Source of the DNA: Lentisphaerales bacterium
Lineage (GTDB): Bacteria; Verrucomicrobiota; Lentisphaeria; Lentisphaerales; Lentisphaeraceae
DNA length: 64,000 nt
NCBI GenBank assembly: GCA_022446985.1
Contig: JAKVBD010000011.1
Span: 42,648-106,647, forward strand
Direction: 5' to 3'
The notes below the pieces were generated by a model that was not told the origin of the DNA, ran no database searches, and saw nothing but the letters and a program-made list of their open reading frames with translations. Made by a program: the position numbers and the translations under genes. This document shows positions 1 through 8,477 of the stretch, in pieces; within the stretch, counting starts at the first letter, position 1; each line of letters opens with the position of its first letter.

Positions 1-1242
1 CTTCATTGCCATTTGCTCACGAGGAGTCAAAACCGGCTTTGCAGGAGCACTGCCTTTCGCAGAAGAATTTGCGGCTTTACGAGATGAGTCTTCTCCAGAG
101 AAAACCATCAATAAAATCAAACCAAGAATTAAAGCACCAACACCAATACCAATAACTATTTTAGTAGTTGGATCTTTCTTTTCTTTTACAGGTTTGCCCC
201 GGCGAGCTGTTTTCTTCTCTTTAGAAGGCTTCTTCAAAGCACGTGAAGATGTTCCACGAGTTGTCGTACCACTGATATTTTTTACAGTTATATGACGCTT
301 CGTAGTAGTGCCCATCTGAGCTTTTTGAGCTTTTTTAAGATCAGCAATCAGAGAGGCTGCATCTTGATAACGATTTTCGGGCTTCTTAGCTAAAAGCTTC
401 CGAATGATTTTACCAAAAGCTTCTGAAACATGAGGAGCCACCTGCTTGAGTGAGGGTGGCTTTTCCGTCATGTGTTTTTTAATCATCTCTTCCAATGAAC
501 CATCGAACACAAAACGGCCTGAAACTAAGTGATAAAGCGTTGCTCCTAAACTGTAGAAGTCACCACGAACATCCATGGCATCTCCCATAATCTGCTCTGG
601 CGAAATATACTGAGGAGTTCCACTGATTATGTCGCCATCATCATAGACATCTCCAGCTCTACGAGAAAGACCAAGGTCCATCACTTTTGCAACACCGTCA
701 CTGCTAATCATTATATTATCCGGTTTTATATCCCGGTGAATTAAACGACTTGTATCCCAGGCATAGCCTAGGGCTTCCGCAGCATCGATGGCAATTTCAA
801 TCACTCTTGACGGATCTAAAGCACCTTCATGTTTCAAAATGTCATTTAAGTTTTGGCCTTCAACCATTTCCATGGCAAAGAAAAGTTTATCTTGGTCGAA
901 ACCCACTTTGTAGGCACGGATGATATTTGGGTGATTTAAACTGGCAACAGCGCGAGCTTCCTGAATAAACTCCTCACTGAATTTTGGATCCTCAAGAAAT
1001 TTTGCTTTTAAGATCTTCAAAGCGACTTCACGATCAAGAGAGAACTGATGCGCTAAGTACACGTCACCCATACCCCCTTGGCCAATGAGTTGCAAAATCG
1101 CGAAGTCATCAATAACCACTCCTGGCCCAAAACCCTTTGGAACCTGACACGTAGCCCCACAGTGGCCACACATTACTAATTCGTCATCAAAATCTGTTGC
1201 CACAATTCCGTGACATTCATGACATTGAAATTTTATTCCCAT
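1..1242 (-). CDS. Ser/Thr protein kinase with N-terminal zinc ribbon (C-terminal part beyond window edge)
   Basis: Hanks-type kinase, open from an ATG at 1242 to the window edge, so 414 codons are visible and the C-terminus is missing. Residues 7-28 form a zinc ribbon (C7, C10, C25, C28). The kinase domain follows with a glycine loop (GQGGMGDVY, about 54-62), the ATP lysine in VALKIL (K76), HRDIKPDN at about 164-171, a DLG in place of DFG, and GTPQYISPEQ in the activation segment. After a basic Ser/Thr-rich linker there is one membrane span at about 355-378 (IVIGIGVGALILGLILMVF), which puts the unseen C-terminus in the periplasm. This is the common PknB-like layout of planctomycetes and relatives. 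The substrate is unknown. Confidence 0.93.
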   Translation of the reverse strand, partial: MGIKFQCHECHGIVATDFDDELVMCGHCGATCQVPKGFGPGVVIDDFAILQLIGQGGMGDVYLAHQFSLDREVALKILKAKFLEDPKFSEEFIQEARAVASLNHPNIIRAYKVGFDQDKLFFAMEMVEGQNLNDILKHEGALDPSRVIEIAIDAAEALGYAWDTSRLIHRDIKPDNIMISSDGVAKVMDLGLSRRAGDVYDDGDIISGTPQYISPEQIMGDAMDVRGDFYSLGATLYHLVSGRFVFDGSLEEMIKKHMTEKPPSLKQVAPHVSEAFGKIIRKLLAKKPENRYQDAASLIADLKKAQKAQMGTTTKRHITVKNISGTTTRGTSSRALKKPSKEKKTARRGKPVKEKKDPTTKIVIGIGVGALILGLILLMVFSGEDSSRKAANSSAKGSAPAKPVLTPREQMAMK

Positions 1243-1335
1243 TAAAGCGCTTTATTTTTCCAAGTTAATATATTCTTAAGCGCTATCTTCGACAGCATCT
1301 GAATATCTTATTAAATAATTGAGCTTACAACCAGA

Positions 1336-2193
1336 CTATTTATTCATTTTAATGAAAGTTGATGGAGCCAATCCTGTGATCTTCTTAAATTGTCGTGAAA
1401 ATGTGTATGCATCCGGGTAATTAAGATGAGCTGCTGTCTCCTTAACACTATTTCCTTGTAAGAGTAATTCTTGAGAAAGTTCAACTCTCTTTAAGATGCG
1501 AAAATCTCCGGGTGCCATACCGACACTTTTAATGAACTGACTGCGAAAAGCTCCATAAGAAAGCTTAAGACTATCAGCCAACTCAGGCAAAACCATTTTC
1601 TTATTAAAATTTTTACTTAAAATACTGATAGCTTTATCTATAACGGAACTTGTTGGCTTAAGCTTACGGCGCGCCAGCTGATGAAACTTTAAAATAATTT
1701 GCTGAAACTTGATCGCCACATCCATCAACTCTTCATCTCTTTTAGACTGTAGCTCACCAATCATTTGCAGGTAATCTTGTACAATAGTCGGCAAAATTCC
1801 TAATTTCATAACCGGCTCAAGTGAAGCCAGGCTATGCGTGAGCTTCATAAGGCTCAATGCCTCTGCAGGCATAGCGATAAAAAATGAAGCTGAGTACCCA
1901 TGGAGCTTAAGCTTATGTTTCACATTTGGGAACCGCTGAACAAAACATCCTGGAGTCACTTCATTCCTTCCATGAACTTCATCTTCATAATAACCTTCGC
2001 CGCTCAATACATAAACTAAGGCATACTGTGGGGTGACAAAATCCTGGTTTAGATGACCTTCTTCACAAATCTGAAAACCACACCTCAAAGGACATTGTAT
2101 ATTCCAAACCCCTAAACGATGACAGGCTTGATGCTTAATTTCCAAATCACCAAACTTATAGACTTTGTTTTGTTTCCAATAATTCATAAGCAC
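1336..2193 (-). CDS. AraC family transcriptional regulator
   Basis: 285 residues. The N-terminal half (about 1-150) looks like a cupin-type sensor (HLNQDF, YVLSGEGYYED, VTPGCFVQRFPNVKH), which in AraC proteins binds a small ligand. The C-terminal 100 residues hold the two helix-turn-helix motifs, ending in the usual ETAAHLNYPDAYTFSRQFKK and TGLAPSTFIK. The start could be the first Met or the Met two residues later; neither changes the domains. It sits between the kinase gene and tRNA-Gln, all on the minus strand. The ligand and regulon cannot be read from the sequence. Confidence 0.92.
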   Translation of the reverse strand: MLMNYWKQNKVYKFGDLEIKHQACHRLGVWNIQCPLRCGFQICEEGHLNQDFVTPQYALVYVLSGEGYYEDEVHGRNEVTPGCFVQRFPNVKHKLKLHGYSASFFIAMPAEALSLMKLTHSLASLEPVMKLGILPTIVQDYLQMIGELQSKRDEELMDVAIKFQQIILKFHQLARRKLKPTSSVIDKAISILSKNFNKKMVLPELADSLKLSYGAFRSQFIKSVGMAPGDFRILKRVELSQELLLQGNSVKETAAHLNYPDAYTFSRQFKKITGLAPSTFIKMNK

Positions 2194-2250
2194 AATAATA
2201 GTATGAACTGTGCAAAATGAAAAGCTTGTTAGTGAAGTCTTATTGTGAAG

Positions 2251-2322
2251 CTGGCCGACCAGGACTTGAACCTAGAATAATGGGATCAAAACCCACTGTG
2301 TTACCGATTACACCATCAGCCA
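2251..2322 (-). tRNA. tRNA-Gln (anticodon UUG)
   Basis: Minus-strand cloverleaf of 72 bases. The acceptor stem is TGGCTGA/TCGGCCA with one G-U pair and discriminator G. The D arm contains AATCGGTAA. The anticodon stem is GTGGG/CCCAT with loop TTTTGAT, giving anticodon TTG. The T arm is CTAGG-TTCAAGT-CCTGG. The terminal CCA is not encoded, since GCTTC follows the acceptor. It resembles bacterial tRNA-Gln closely. Confidence 0.95.
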
Positions 2323-2460
2323 ATAGCCCGTGATTATAATCTAACCTACGGTCATTTCCAGTACAAATTTTATCTTTTTTTAGATTTTCTAGAAAGCAAT
2401 TCAACAGGCACGCCCTATAATACTGTCGACAATTAATTAACAGTAGATTAAAAGCAACAG

Positions 2461-3192
2461 ATGGCATTTCGAATAGCACAGCTCAAAGCAAGTGGAGAAC
2501 GCATCCAGACTGCCCTCATCAGTCAAGGGGCTGCGACTATTTCAGCATCTCCGGATGCTGACTTAAAAGTAGATTTCAAGGCTGATGCTTTTTTGAAGAT
2601 CAAAGAAGAAAACAAACTTTGTAAGCTTGAAGTTAAAGGCCTAACGGTAAATTACCGTAATCACACTGTTTCAGATGGCAAATTTTGTCTCGGTACAGGT
2701 TGCGAATTCACCTGTGGCAACGACAGCTTTTATGCTACGATCGTGAACGATGGCAGTCCTACTGAATTCAAAAAAGGCTATTTAGCCAATGCGGCTATAT
2801 TCCTAACCTGGTCTTTACTGGTTATACAAATTGTTGTACCTGCATGGCTACCCTTTAAAATCACTTCACACACAGCTAAAGGCCGTAGTGTCCTCGCAGA
2901 AAACTGCTCTTTGGGTCTCGACCAGTTGCGTAACTCTTTAAGAGATTCAGGTAAGGATATCTCTAACATCTCTCCTATTCACAACGACATAATGGCAAAT
3001 CTCAAAGAAGAAATTGAGCAAATCACCTGGACCTACAGAAATGCCGGAGAATTCATGACTGCAGAACAACTCAGTCAACTACTGGATCATATAGAGCAAT
3101 ACAAATTCGTATTGAAAGAATTGAAAAAGTCTCAAGTCATCACAGTTCAACCCATCGACTCCGGCAAAGTCATTGAAGGACTTCCTCTTTAG
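2461..3192 (+). CDS. Hypothetical single-pass membrane protein
   Basis: 243 residues, family not recognised. The first 110 residues are mostly beta-like and contain a Cys cluster (C54, then KFCLGTGCEFTC). One strong membrane span follows at about 110-132 (IFLTWSLLVIQIVVPAWLPF). The C-terminal 100 residues look helical and charged. It ends 6 bases before the lytic transglycosylase gene on the same strand, so it is probably the first gene of a small operon running to 4562 or 5338. No clear Shine-Dalgarno precedes the ATG. Upstream there is only the 138-base gap to tRNA-Gln. Confidence 0.75.
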   Translation: MAFRIAQLKASGERIQTALISQGAATISASPDADLKVDFKADAFLKIKEENKLCKLEVKGLTVNYRNHTVSDGKFCLGTGCEFTCGNDSFYATIVNDGSPTEFKKGYLANAAIFLTWSLLVIQIVVPAWLPFKITSHTAKGRSVLAENCSLGLDQLRNSLRDSGKDISNISPIHNDIMANLKEEIEQITWTYRNAGEFMTAEQLSQLLDHIEQYKFVLKELKKSQVITVQPIDSGKVIEGLPL

Positions 3193-3198
3193 ATAATA

Positions 3199-3771
3199 AT
3201 GAGCCGACTGAAGAAATCCATACTCGCTATATTCGCTCTTTGTGTGACTGCGGCTGTCAGCATACCACTACACTATTATATGCAATTCAAAGAAAGAGAG
3301 AAAAGTTTTGATTCTCTGATCATCCAAACTGCCAAGCGACATGAAATAGAACCTTCTCTCATAAAAGCTCTTATACGCCGCGAAAGTAAATTTAAGGATA
3401 ATGTTCGTGGCAGGCATGGTGAATACGGTCTTATGCAAGTCACTCCCATTGCTGCTGATGACTGGATGCGCCTTAACCGCAGTGGCAAATTTCAAAACTA
3501 TTCTCAGCTGATGAAACCAGAGATCAATTTAGAAATAGGCACATGGTACCTCGCTCATGCCATGCGGCGCTGGAAAGACTACAAACAGCAGAAAACTTTG
3601 GCTCTAGCTCAGTACAATGCCGGCCCGGGAAATGTCGTCAAAAAGAAGTGGGTTCCCAGTCATAAAGACGGTGATGCCTTAAATTTAATAACGTTCCCGA
3701 CTACAAAAGCTTATATTCAGTATATATTAGAATATGAAAAGCATTACAGGAAGGAGGGGATAAATAAATGA
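3199..3771 (+). CDS. Membrane-anchored lytic transglycosylase (SLT domain)
   Basis: 190 residues. An N-terminal signal anchor (about 7-27) is followed by a goose-lysozyme-like SLT domain that cleaves the glycan strand of peptidoglycan. Motifs in order: the catalytic Glu in IRRESKF (E62), YGLMQVTP at about 75-82, and AQYNAGPGNV near 135-145. The protein is little more than the catalytic domain, shorter than MltC or Slt70. Its stop overlaps the next start (ATGA), so it is translationally coupled to the HEAT/SirB1-like gene, and it lies 6 bases after a membrane-protein gene. It most likely acts in the periplasm. Confidence 0.9.
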   Translation: MSRLKKSILAIFALCVTAAVSIPLHYYMQFKEREKSFDSLIIQTAKRHEIEPSLIKALIRRESKFKDNVRGRHGEYGLMQVTPIAADDWMRLNRSGKFQNYSQLMKPEINLEIGTWYLAHAMRRWKDYKQQKTLALAQYNAGPGNVVKKKWVPSHKDGDALNLITFPTTKAYIQYILEYEKHYRKEGINK

Positions 3772-4562
3772 CAGAAGTAGAAGCATTAATCAATCTTCTC
3801 CATGATGACGACCCACAGATCGCTATAGTTGCAATGGAGAAATTACTTTCTTCGCCATCATTTATTGATGACCACTTGCGTGACCTTCAGGAATCATCTG
3901 ATCCCAAAGTCAGATCCCGCATTCACCAAATGGAGAGTATCATTACTCGCCAGAAACAGCTGGATGAGTTTATTACCCGTATAAAGGATAATAAAATTGA
4001 ACTCTGGGAAGATCTAATTACCCTCAACAAGATTATTGATCGCGACCTGTCAACATCGACATTTATCGATGCTTTTGAAAGCTTGACTGAGAAAATGGAA
4101 AATACTTCTCCTTCGACTTTAGAGCTGGCAACCTTCATGCGCGAACAAAATTTTTCAGCTCCTTCAGACGACATTCTCGATCCAGGGCTTTTCCTGATTT
4201 ATGAAGTTGTTGCAGCGGACCTCGGTAATCCTTTGCTGCTTTGCATCGTTACTCGACAACTGGCTCTTAGACAGGAGAAAAAATTGACAATTGTCTTACA
4301 TAAAGGCAGACACTGTTTGATAGATGACGACAACTCATTCATCGATCCTCACAATAGTTGGGCTGTTACAAGACTGCGCAACAACTTCAAAGTCTATCCA
4401 TGTACAAATAGAGACATACTGTTAACGATTATTTCTCAACTTTACTTATCTGCCTTAGTAGAAGGTCACTTGAGAATCATCTCATTCCTGTCGCAGATCA
4501 TGTCTGCCCTCAGCAATATGTCAGTAGACGACTTTCCTTACCCAGTTGGCAAACAGAAATAA
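3768..4562 (+). CDS. HEAT-repeat / SirB1-like (transglutaminase-fold) protein
   Basis: 264 residues without a signal peptide, so cytoplasmic. The N-terminus (about 1-60) reads as HEAT-like helices (DDDPQIAIVAMEKLL, SSDPKVRSRI). The middle resembles the SirB1 N-terminal transglutaminase-like domain: ELATFM, a GNPLLL segment, LHKGRHCLIDDD and FIDPHNSW, which line up with GNPxxLxxL, PGHFxV and FIDPF of that family. Whether a catalytic triad remains is uncertain, because a Cys sits in LLCIVTR but not at the classical position. Its start overlaps the transglycosylase stop by 4 bases. The family call is moderate; SirB1-like proteins are widespread but their role is poorly known. Confidence 0.65.
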   Translation: MTEVEALINLLHDDDPQIAIVAMEKLLSSPSFIDDHLRDLQESSDPKVRSRIHQMESIITRQKQLDEFITRIKDNKIELWEDLITLNKIIDRDLSTSTFIDAFESLTEKMENTSPSTLELATFMREQNFSAPSDDILDPGLFLIYEVVAADLGNPLLLCIVTRQLALRQEKKLTIVLHKGRHCLIDDDNSFIDPHNSWAVTRLRNNFKVYPCTNRDILLTIISQLYLSALVEGHLRIISFLSQIMSALSNMSVDDFPYPVGKQK

Positions 4563-4588
4563 GCCCAGGCACCACTCAGTCTAAGTAG

Positions 4589-5338
4589 ATGAATTCAGAA
4601 ATAAGCAAAATCCAACAAGAGTTTTTTGAAAAGCTCGGAGACTTCAACAGGTATGATCAACTCATGCCCCCGAGTTCTGGTGTCTACACATTCATCAAAG
4701 ACCGGCAGGGCCGTGTAATCACTGCCAATCAACTGACAATTGAGCGCTGCGGCTTTAAAACTGAAGAAGAAATCGTCGGCAAAACTGACTACGATATATT
4801 CTCAAGGGATCTTGCTGAAAAATACGCTACAGACGACCAGCATGTCATGGAAACCGGTGTCGCCATAATTGATATGCCAGAATTAGCGCCAAATAAGGAA
4901 GGTGTCATTCATTGCTACATAACCAGTAAAATGCCCCTCAAAAACTCTCAGGGCAAAGTCGTTGGTATCATGGGTACAACAACAAGTGTTGAGTATTCAC
5001 GTCAAGCCCTGAAGGGTTATCTCGAAATTGCCCCTGCCATCGACTACATAAAAGATCACTATAAAGAAACTATAAATATTCCGGACCTCGCTCAAATGAC
5101 CGGATTCAAGAACCGTAAATTTGAAGGTCTCTTCAAAGATGTTTTTGGAATCACCCCCCAAACATACATCATAAAAATGCGTATTCACTACTCTTGCCTA
5201 CAGCTCCTAAAGAGCAAAAAAAGTATCTCCGAAATTGCTACAAATGTTGGCTTCTACGACCACAGCACATTTACTAGACAATTCTCAAAACACATGAACT
5301 GCAAACCTGCTGAGTATCGCAAAAAATACTCAATTTAA
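4589..5338 (+). CDS. PAS-domain AraC-type transcriptional regulator
   Basis: 249 residues. Residues about 25-140 form a PAS domain (TFIKDRQGRVITAN, CGFKTEEEIVGKTDYDIF, then GVIHCYITSKMPLKN and KVVGIMGTTT). Residues about 145-245 are an AraC-type double helix-turn-helix (IPDLAQMTGFKNRKFEGLFK; SEIATNVGFYDHSTFTRQFSK; PAEYRKKY). PAS sensors joined to AraC DNA-binding domains are seen in PVC-group bacteria. It starts 26 bases after the SirB1-like gene on the same strand and may be the last gene of that operon or have its own promoter. The signal is unknown. Confidence 0.88.
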   Translation: MNSEISKIQQEFFEKLGDFNRYDQLMPPSSGVYTFIKDRQGRVITANQLTIERCGFKTEEEIVGKTDYDIFSRDLAEKYATDDQHVMETGVAIIDMPELAPNKEGVIHCYITSKMPLKNSQGKVVGIMGTTTSVEYSRQALKGYLEIAPAIDYIKDHYKETINIPDLAQMTGFKNRKFEGLFKDVFGITPQTYIIKMRIHYSCLQLLKSKKSISEIATNVGFYDHSTFTRQFSKHMNCKPAEYRKKYSI

Positions 5339-5368
5339 GCTCGTTCTCAAAAAAAATATTAAAAAAAT

Positions 5369-5397
5369 TTGCTTCTGATATTCGGAATCATTATAGT
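5369..5397 (+). promoter_or_regulatory. Sigma70-type promoter for the candidate ncRNA
   Basis: TTGCTT at 5369-5374 and TATAGT at 5392-5397 are separated by exactly 17 bases, which predicts a transcription start near 5404. The -10 matches the consensus at 5 of 6 positions and the -35 at 3 of 6. No ORF begins downstream on this strand before the terminator at 5581. Confidence 0.45.
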
Positions 5398-5403
5398 GGA
5401 TTG

Positions 5404-5612
5404 TAGATAAAAAGTCCTCACCATAAAAATCTAATGCATGAAGACAATGTGACTACATAAAATTCATGTAAAGCAAAAAGATAGTGTGAGGAGAGGCTAC
5501 ATTTCGCCGGAAGTTTTGTAGCCAAGTTTTCGACAAGGCTGCTCAGGATTCGTCCCTACCTGGGTGGCCACCTTTTCAAAAAAAGAAGGCTCAAAATTGA
5601 GCCTTCTTTTTT
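5404..5612 (+). ncRNA. Candidate structured non-coding RNA of about 205 bases
   Basis: This stretch lies between the PAS-AraC gene and the convergent sulfite reductase gene and has no ORF. Visible structure: TCCTCAC (5415-5421) pairs with GTGAGGA (5486-5492) around an inner arm (ATCT/AGAT, CATGAA/TTCATG). GGCTACA (5495-5501) pairs with TGTAGCC (5517-5523) around a CGCCGGAAG loop. GGCTGC (5537-5542) could compete for the same GTAGCC. GGTGGCCACC (5563-5572) is a perfect palindrome, followed by a strong terminator. It does not match tmRNA, RNase P RNA, SRP RNA or 5S rRNA hallmarks that I know. It could also be a long 3' untranslated region. Confidence 0.4.
5581..5612. terminator. Bidirectional Rho-independent terminator
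   Basis: A near-perfect inverted repeat of 14 bases, AAAAGAAGGCTCAA then TTGAGCCTTCTTTT, with a T-run on both strands. It ends the candidate ncRNA on the plus strand and the sulfite reductase gene (stop at 5633) on the minus strand. Confidence 0.85.
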
Positions 5613-5632
5613 ATATCAAGTCTTTAAAAAAC

Positions 5633-7984
5633 TTACTTTAGACCATTCTTAAGAACGACCAGTGAGTAGTAAGTTTCATCTTCAGATGGAGCAAGTTCGA
5701 CGATCTTGTGACCATCTTCACGAAGAGAAGCAGGAACCATACGGTAAGCTTCACCAGTATCGATCTGCATTTCAAGAGAATCGCCATCAGTCAAATTCTC
5801 AAGAGCCATCTTAGCTTTTACGTAATTGATTGGACAAGCAATACCACGTAGATCAAGAGAAGTCACAGCTTCTTCACTGACAACCGGTTTGAGGTTGGCG
5901 TGATCGTCACGGTAAAGCTTTAAAATAGCTTCGCAGTAGTCTGTAGCTTCTTGTAAAAGTGCCGTAGCAGAAGCTTCATCGAGATCTTTCTTCTCAGCTG
6001 TAACATCTGGACGTACAGGAAGTTTATCGTTTGCGCCATAGAACTTAGTGTATAGTTCCCATGCTGCGTCAAACTTCTTCTCTGTTTCACCAGCTTCGAT
6101 AAGAGCACCGCTCATTGTGTGTAGAACAGCTTCACGAGCATTAAAGTAGACATCGCCGTAGAAACCTTTACCAAGAACGTCTTTTGCCATGTTGATGTAG
6201 TTCTTCGAGTCGTCGAAAGACTCAGTTACAAGGTTAAGAACACCACCAGCACACTCACCGGCACCAACTGCTGGAGAATACTCTTCTCCTTCTTGCATAC
6301 CGTAATCCAGGAAAATTTCCGGCTCATCAGCATAGCTTGAGATTTGGTCGAATGGCTTAACGATATTTTTAATTGTCTTTGGATCAACTTCGGCAAGGTA
6401 CTCACTGAAGATCTGCCCTTCTGGTGCATTCTCCTTATAGTGAGTAATGAGAGCTTTAACTGCTTCCGGCGCTTTCTTAGCTGCAACACGACCAAGACGA
6501 CGTCCCATTTGACGGATACCTTCCTTAGCACCACCACCGATTGACATAACAGCGCAAGGAACTGCTTTACCGTCAATCATACGGCTTGAACCATTAAAAC
6601 CAATTGAACCCAGAGCGTGCTGACCACAACCGTTGTGACAACCAGAAATATTAATCTGAGCATCTTCAACGCCTACTTTAAGTGACTCGTCAGCATCGAA
6701 AGCATTGATAAGGGCATCGGCAAGACCTTTAGAAGACGTTACTGAAAGGTTACAAGTTGAACGACCAGGACAAGCAACAACGTTACTGATGCTGTTGAAT
6801 TCCCATGAGTCATAACCCAGATCTTTAAGCTTAGCGTAAACTTCAGCTACTTTGTCCAGTTTGATATTTGGTAAAATAAGATTCTGATCACAAGTTGAAC
6901 GAATTTCACCATCGCCACAGCTATCAACGATATCACAGATAGCGTGCATCTCTTCAGTACTAAGGTCACCCATTCTAACGCGAACGCGAACGCCGTATGT
7001 GTCTTCAGTATTTTGAGCGAATACACACTTGTCAAGCCATAGATTGTCTTCAACAACACCGACTAATTTTGAAAGATCAGCAGAACCTTTAGGAAGATCA
7101 AGATCAAGAGAACTTACATCAACAAGAAGTGACTTTCCGTACTCACTTTCCTTAATCCGTGTAACTTCTTGCTGGTACTTTCTGATAAACTCTTCAAGAC
7201 CCCAAGTATCTTTAATGAACTTCATACGAGCTTTATTACGGTTTTTACGGTTACCGAACTCGTTGAAAATTCTCATTAGAGCAGTTGTGCAAATAAGGAT
7301 ATCTTCAATTTTCATATCCTTTTCTATTAGATCTGCGCCGATTGGACGGCCACCAAGACCACCAGCTGCGTATACATTCAAAGTGTACTCACCATCTTTC
7401 TGTGAAGCGATGAAACCGATGTCGTGCATAAATGAAAGACCGTAATCACCTTCTTCATTACCAGAGAAACTGATTTTGAATTTTCTTGGGAAGTTCTGAG
7501 AGTACGGGTTACGAAGACAGTGTTTAAACAAGAACTCTGCCAGAGGAATAACATTAAATACCTGATCTGGAGTAATAGCGGCATAAGGGTCAGCTGTTAC
7601 TGCACGTACAACGTTACCACAAGCTTCACGTGAAGTAATACCCACTTCAGCAATACCTTTTAGTACTTCCGGAGTCGCTTCTCTTGGAATGTAGTGTAAC
7701 TGAAGAGCAGCACGAGTTGTGATGTGAATCACACCATTAGTCACCTTCTTTGCAAGATCAGCAATTGCTCTGAACTGCTTAGTTGTACCGATACCGTATG
7801 GAATCTTAATACGGATCATACTTACGTCTGGCTGGCGCTGACCGTAGATACCCTGCCAAAGACGACGCTTTTGCCAGTCTTCAGGGTGTATGCTACCATC
7901 AATAAAGCCATTCAGCATATCAGTAAATTCTTGAATCTCGTCAAGAACCACTTCATTCATTTCTAGTTCAAGTGCACGTGCCAT
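5633..7984 (-). CDS. Nitrite/sulfite reductase fused to a C-terminal TusA-like domain
   Basis: 783 residues. The first 550 are a siroheme / 4Fe-4S nitrite or sulfite reductase: ferredoxin-like half-domains (QRQPDVSMIRIKIPYG; TTRAALQLHYIP), then ACPGRSTCNL (C-x5-C) and GCHNGCGQHALG (C-x3-C), which bind the coupled cluster and siroheme. Residues about 585-700 form a helical linker of unknown function. The last 75 residues are a TusA/SirA-like sulfur carrier domain with the active Cys in LDLRGIACPINYVKAK. The fusion suggests sulfite is reduced and the sulfide sulfur handled by a built-in carrier, rather than a nitrite role. Start: ATG at 7984 with AAGGAA upstream. Confidence 0.9.
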   Translation of the reverse strand: MARALELEMNEVVLDEIQEFTDMLNGFIDGSIHPEDWQKRRLWQGIYGQRQPDVSMIRIKIPYGIGTTKQFRAIADLAKKVTNGVIHITTRAALQLHYIPREATPEVLKGIAEVGITSREACGNVVRAVTADPYAAITPDQVFNVIPLAEFLFKHCLRNPYSQNFPRKFKISFSGNEEGDYGLSFMHDIGFIASQKDGEYTLNVYAAGGLGGRPIGADLIEKDMKIEDILICTTALMRIFNEFGNRKNRNKARMKFIKDTWGLEEFIRKYQQEVTRIKESEYGKSLLVDVSSLDLDLPKGSADLSKLVGVVEDNLWLDKCVFAQNTEDTYGVRVRVRMGDLSTEEMHAICDIVDSCGDGEIRSTCDQNLILPNIKLDKVAEVYAKLKDLGYDSWEFNSISNVVACPGRSTCNLSVTSSKGLADALINAFDADESLKVGVEDAQINISGCHNGCGQHALGSIGFNGSSRMIDGKAVPCAVMSIGGGAKEGIRQMGRRLGRVAAKKAPEAVKALITHYKENAPEGQIFSEYLAEVDPKTIKNIVKPFDQISSYADEPEIFLDYGMQEGEEYSPAVGAGECAGGVLNLVTESFDDSKNYINMAKDVLGKGFYGDVYFNAREAVLHTMSGALIEAGETEKKFDAAWELYTKFYGANDKLPVRPDVTAEKKDLDEASATALLQEATDYCEAILKLYRDDHANLKPVVSEEAVTSLDLRGIACPINYVKAKMALENLTDGDSLEMQIDTGEAYRMVPASLREDGHKIVELAPSEDETYYSLVVLKNGLK

Positions 7985-8234
7985 GTGAAATGTATTTCCT
8001 TAAATTATGTAAAAGCTTCTTTAGAAGAAATTTGCTATTTTTTCACAGTAATTTTAGTATGGGTATTGATATAAGGCAAATCAATAAACCTTATTTTAAA
8101 GATAAGATAAGTTTATCTATGTGTTTTTGTTTATTAAAGAGCCTATAAATCTACACATTTAAATCGCTATCTACATGTGTTAAAAATATTTATGAGTCCG
8201 CTCTAAAAAAGGGGGACAATTTTGGATGCCTAGC

Positions 8235-8259
8235 ATTTAATAGTGTAAAACTATTAAAT
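8235..8259. repeat. Perfect 10-base inverted repeat
   Basis: ATTTAATAGT, a 5-base loop GTAAA, then ACTATTAAAT. It is AT-rich and lacks a terminator-style T-run, so an operator or a cruciform is as likely as an RNA hairpin. Confidence 0.6.
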
Positions 8260-8391
8260 ATATGTCACTTAAGCAGCCTTCTAGTCCACTTAATTTTTTA
8301 CTCAAGATCTTTTGGATAAAAAAAGACCAGTTATGAGGTTTATTGTTTTTTGAGGGGGCTTTTTTGAGCAGACTCATTCATGTAAATTTAA

Positions 8392-8405
8392 TTACAATTC
8401 TGTAA
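8392..8405. promoter_or_regulatory. Putative operator, TTACA-N4-TGTAA copy 1
   Basis: TTACA-attc-TGTAA, extended outward by AA/TT. The same half-sites with the same 4-base spacer recur exactly 72 bases downstream. The spacing resembles sites of the CRP/FNR superfamily, though the half-site is not the FNR one. Confidence 0.4.
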
Positions 8406-8463
8406 TTTATCTTCCTTCTTGAATTGCTAAGTACAAACAGAGATGCTATTATGGCATATCAAT

Positions 8464-8477
8464 TTACATAATTGTAA
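8464..8477. promoter_or_regulatory. Putative operator, TTACA-N4-TGTAA copy 2
   Basis: TTACA-taat-TGTAA, ending 41 bases before the ATG of the GAF-AAA regulator. Second copy of the site at 8392. Confidence 0.4.

Noticed and set aside
5486..5560. Possible glycine riboswitch, because of GAGAG, CGCCGGAAG and CTCAGG
   Set aside because: The spacing and the core bases of the glycine aptamer do not match, and no glycine-metabolism gene lies downstream.
5404..5612. Identification of the ncRNA as SRP, tmRNA, 6S or RNase P RNA
   Set aside because: None of the hallmark sequences (SRP GGAAG/AGCAGCC apical loop, tmRNA acceptor and tag, RNase P GAGGAAAGTCC, closed 6S stem with central bubble) is present.
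6344..7445. Antisense ORFs inside the sulfite reductase gene
   Set aside because: They lie fully within a strong conserved gene and have no recognisable protein features.
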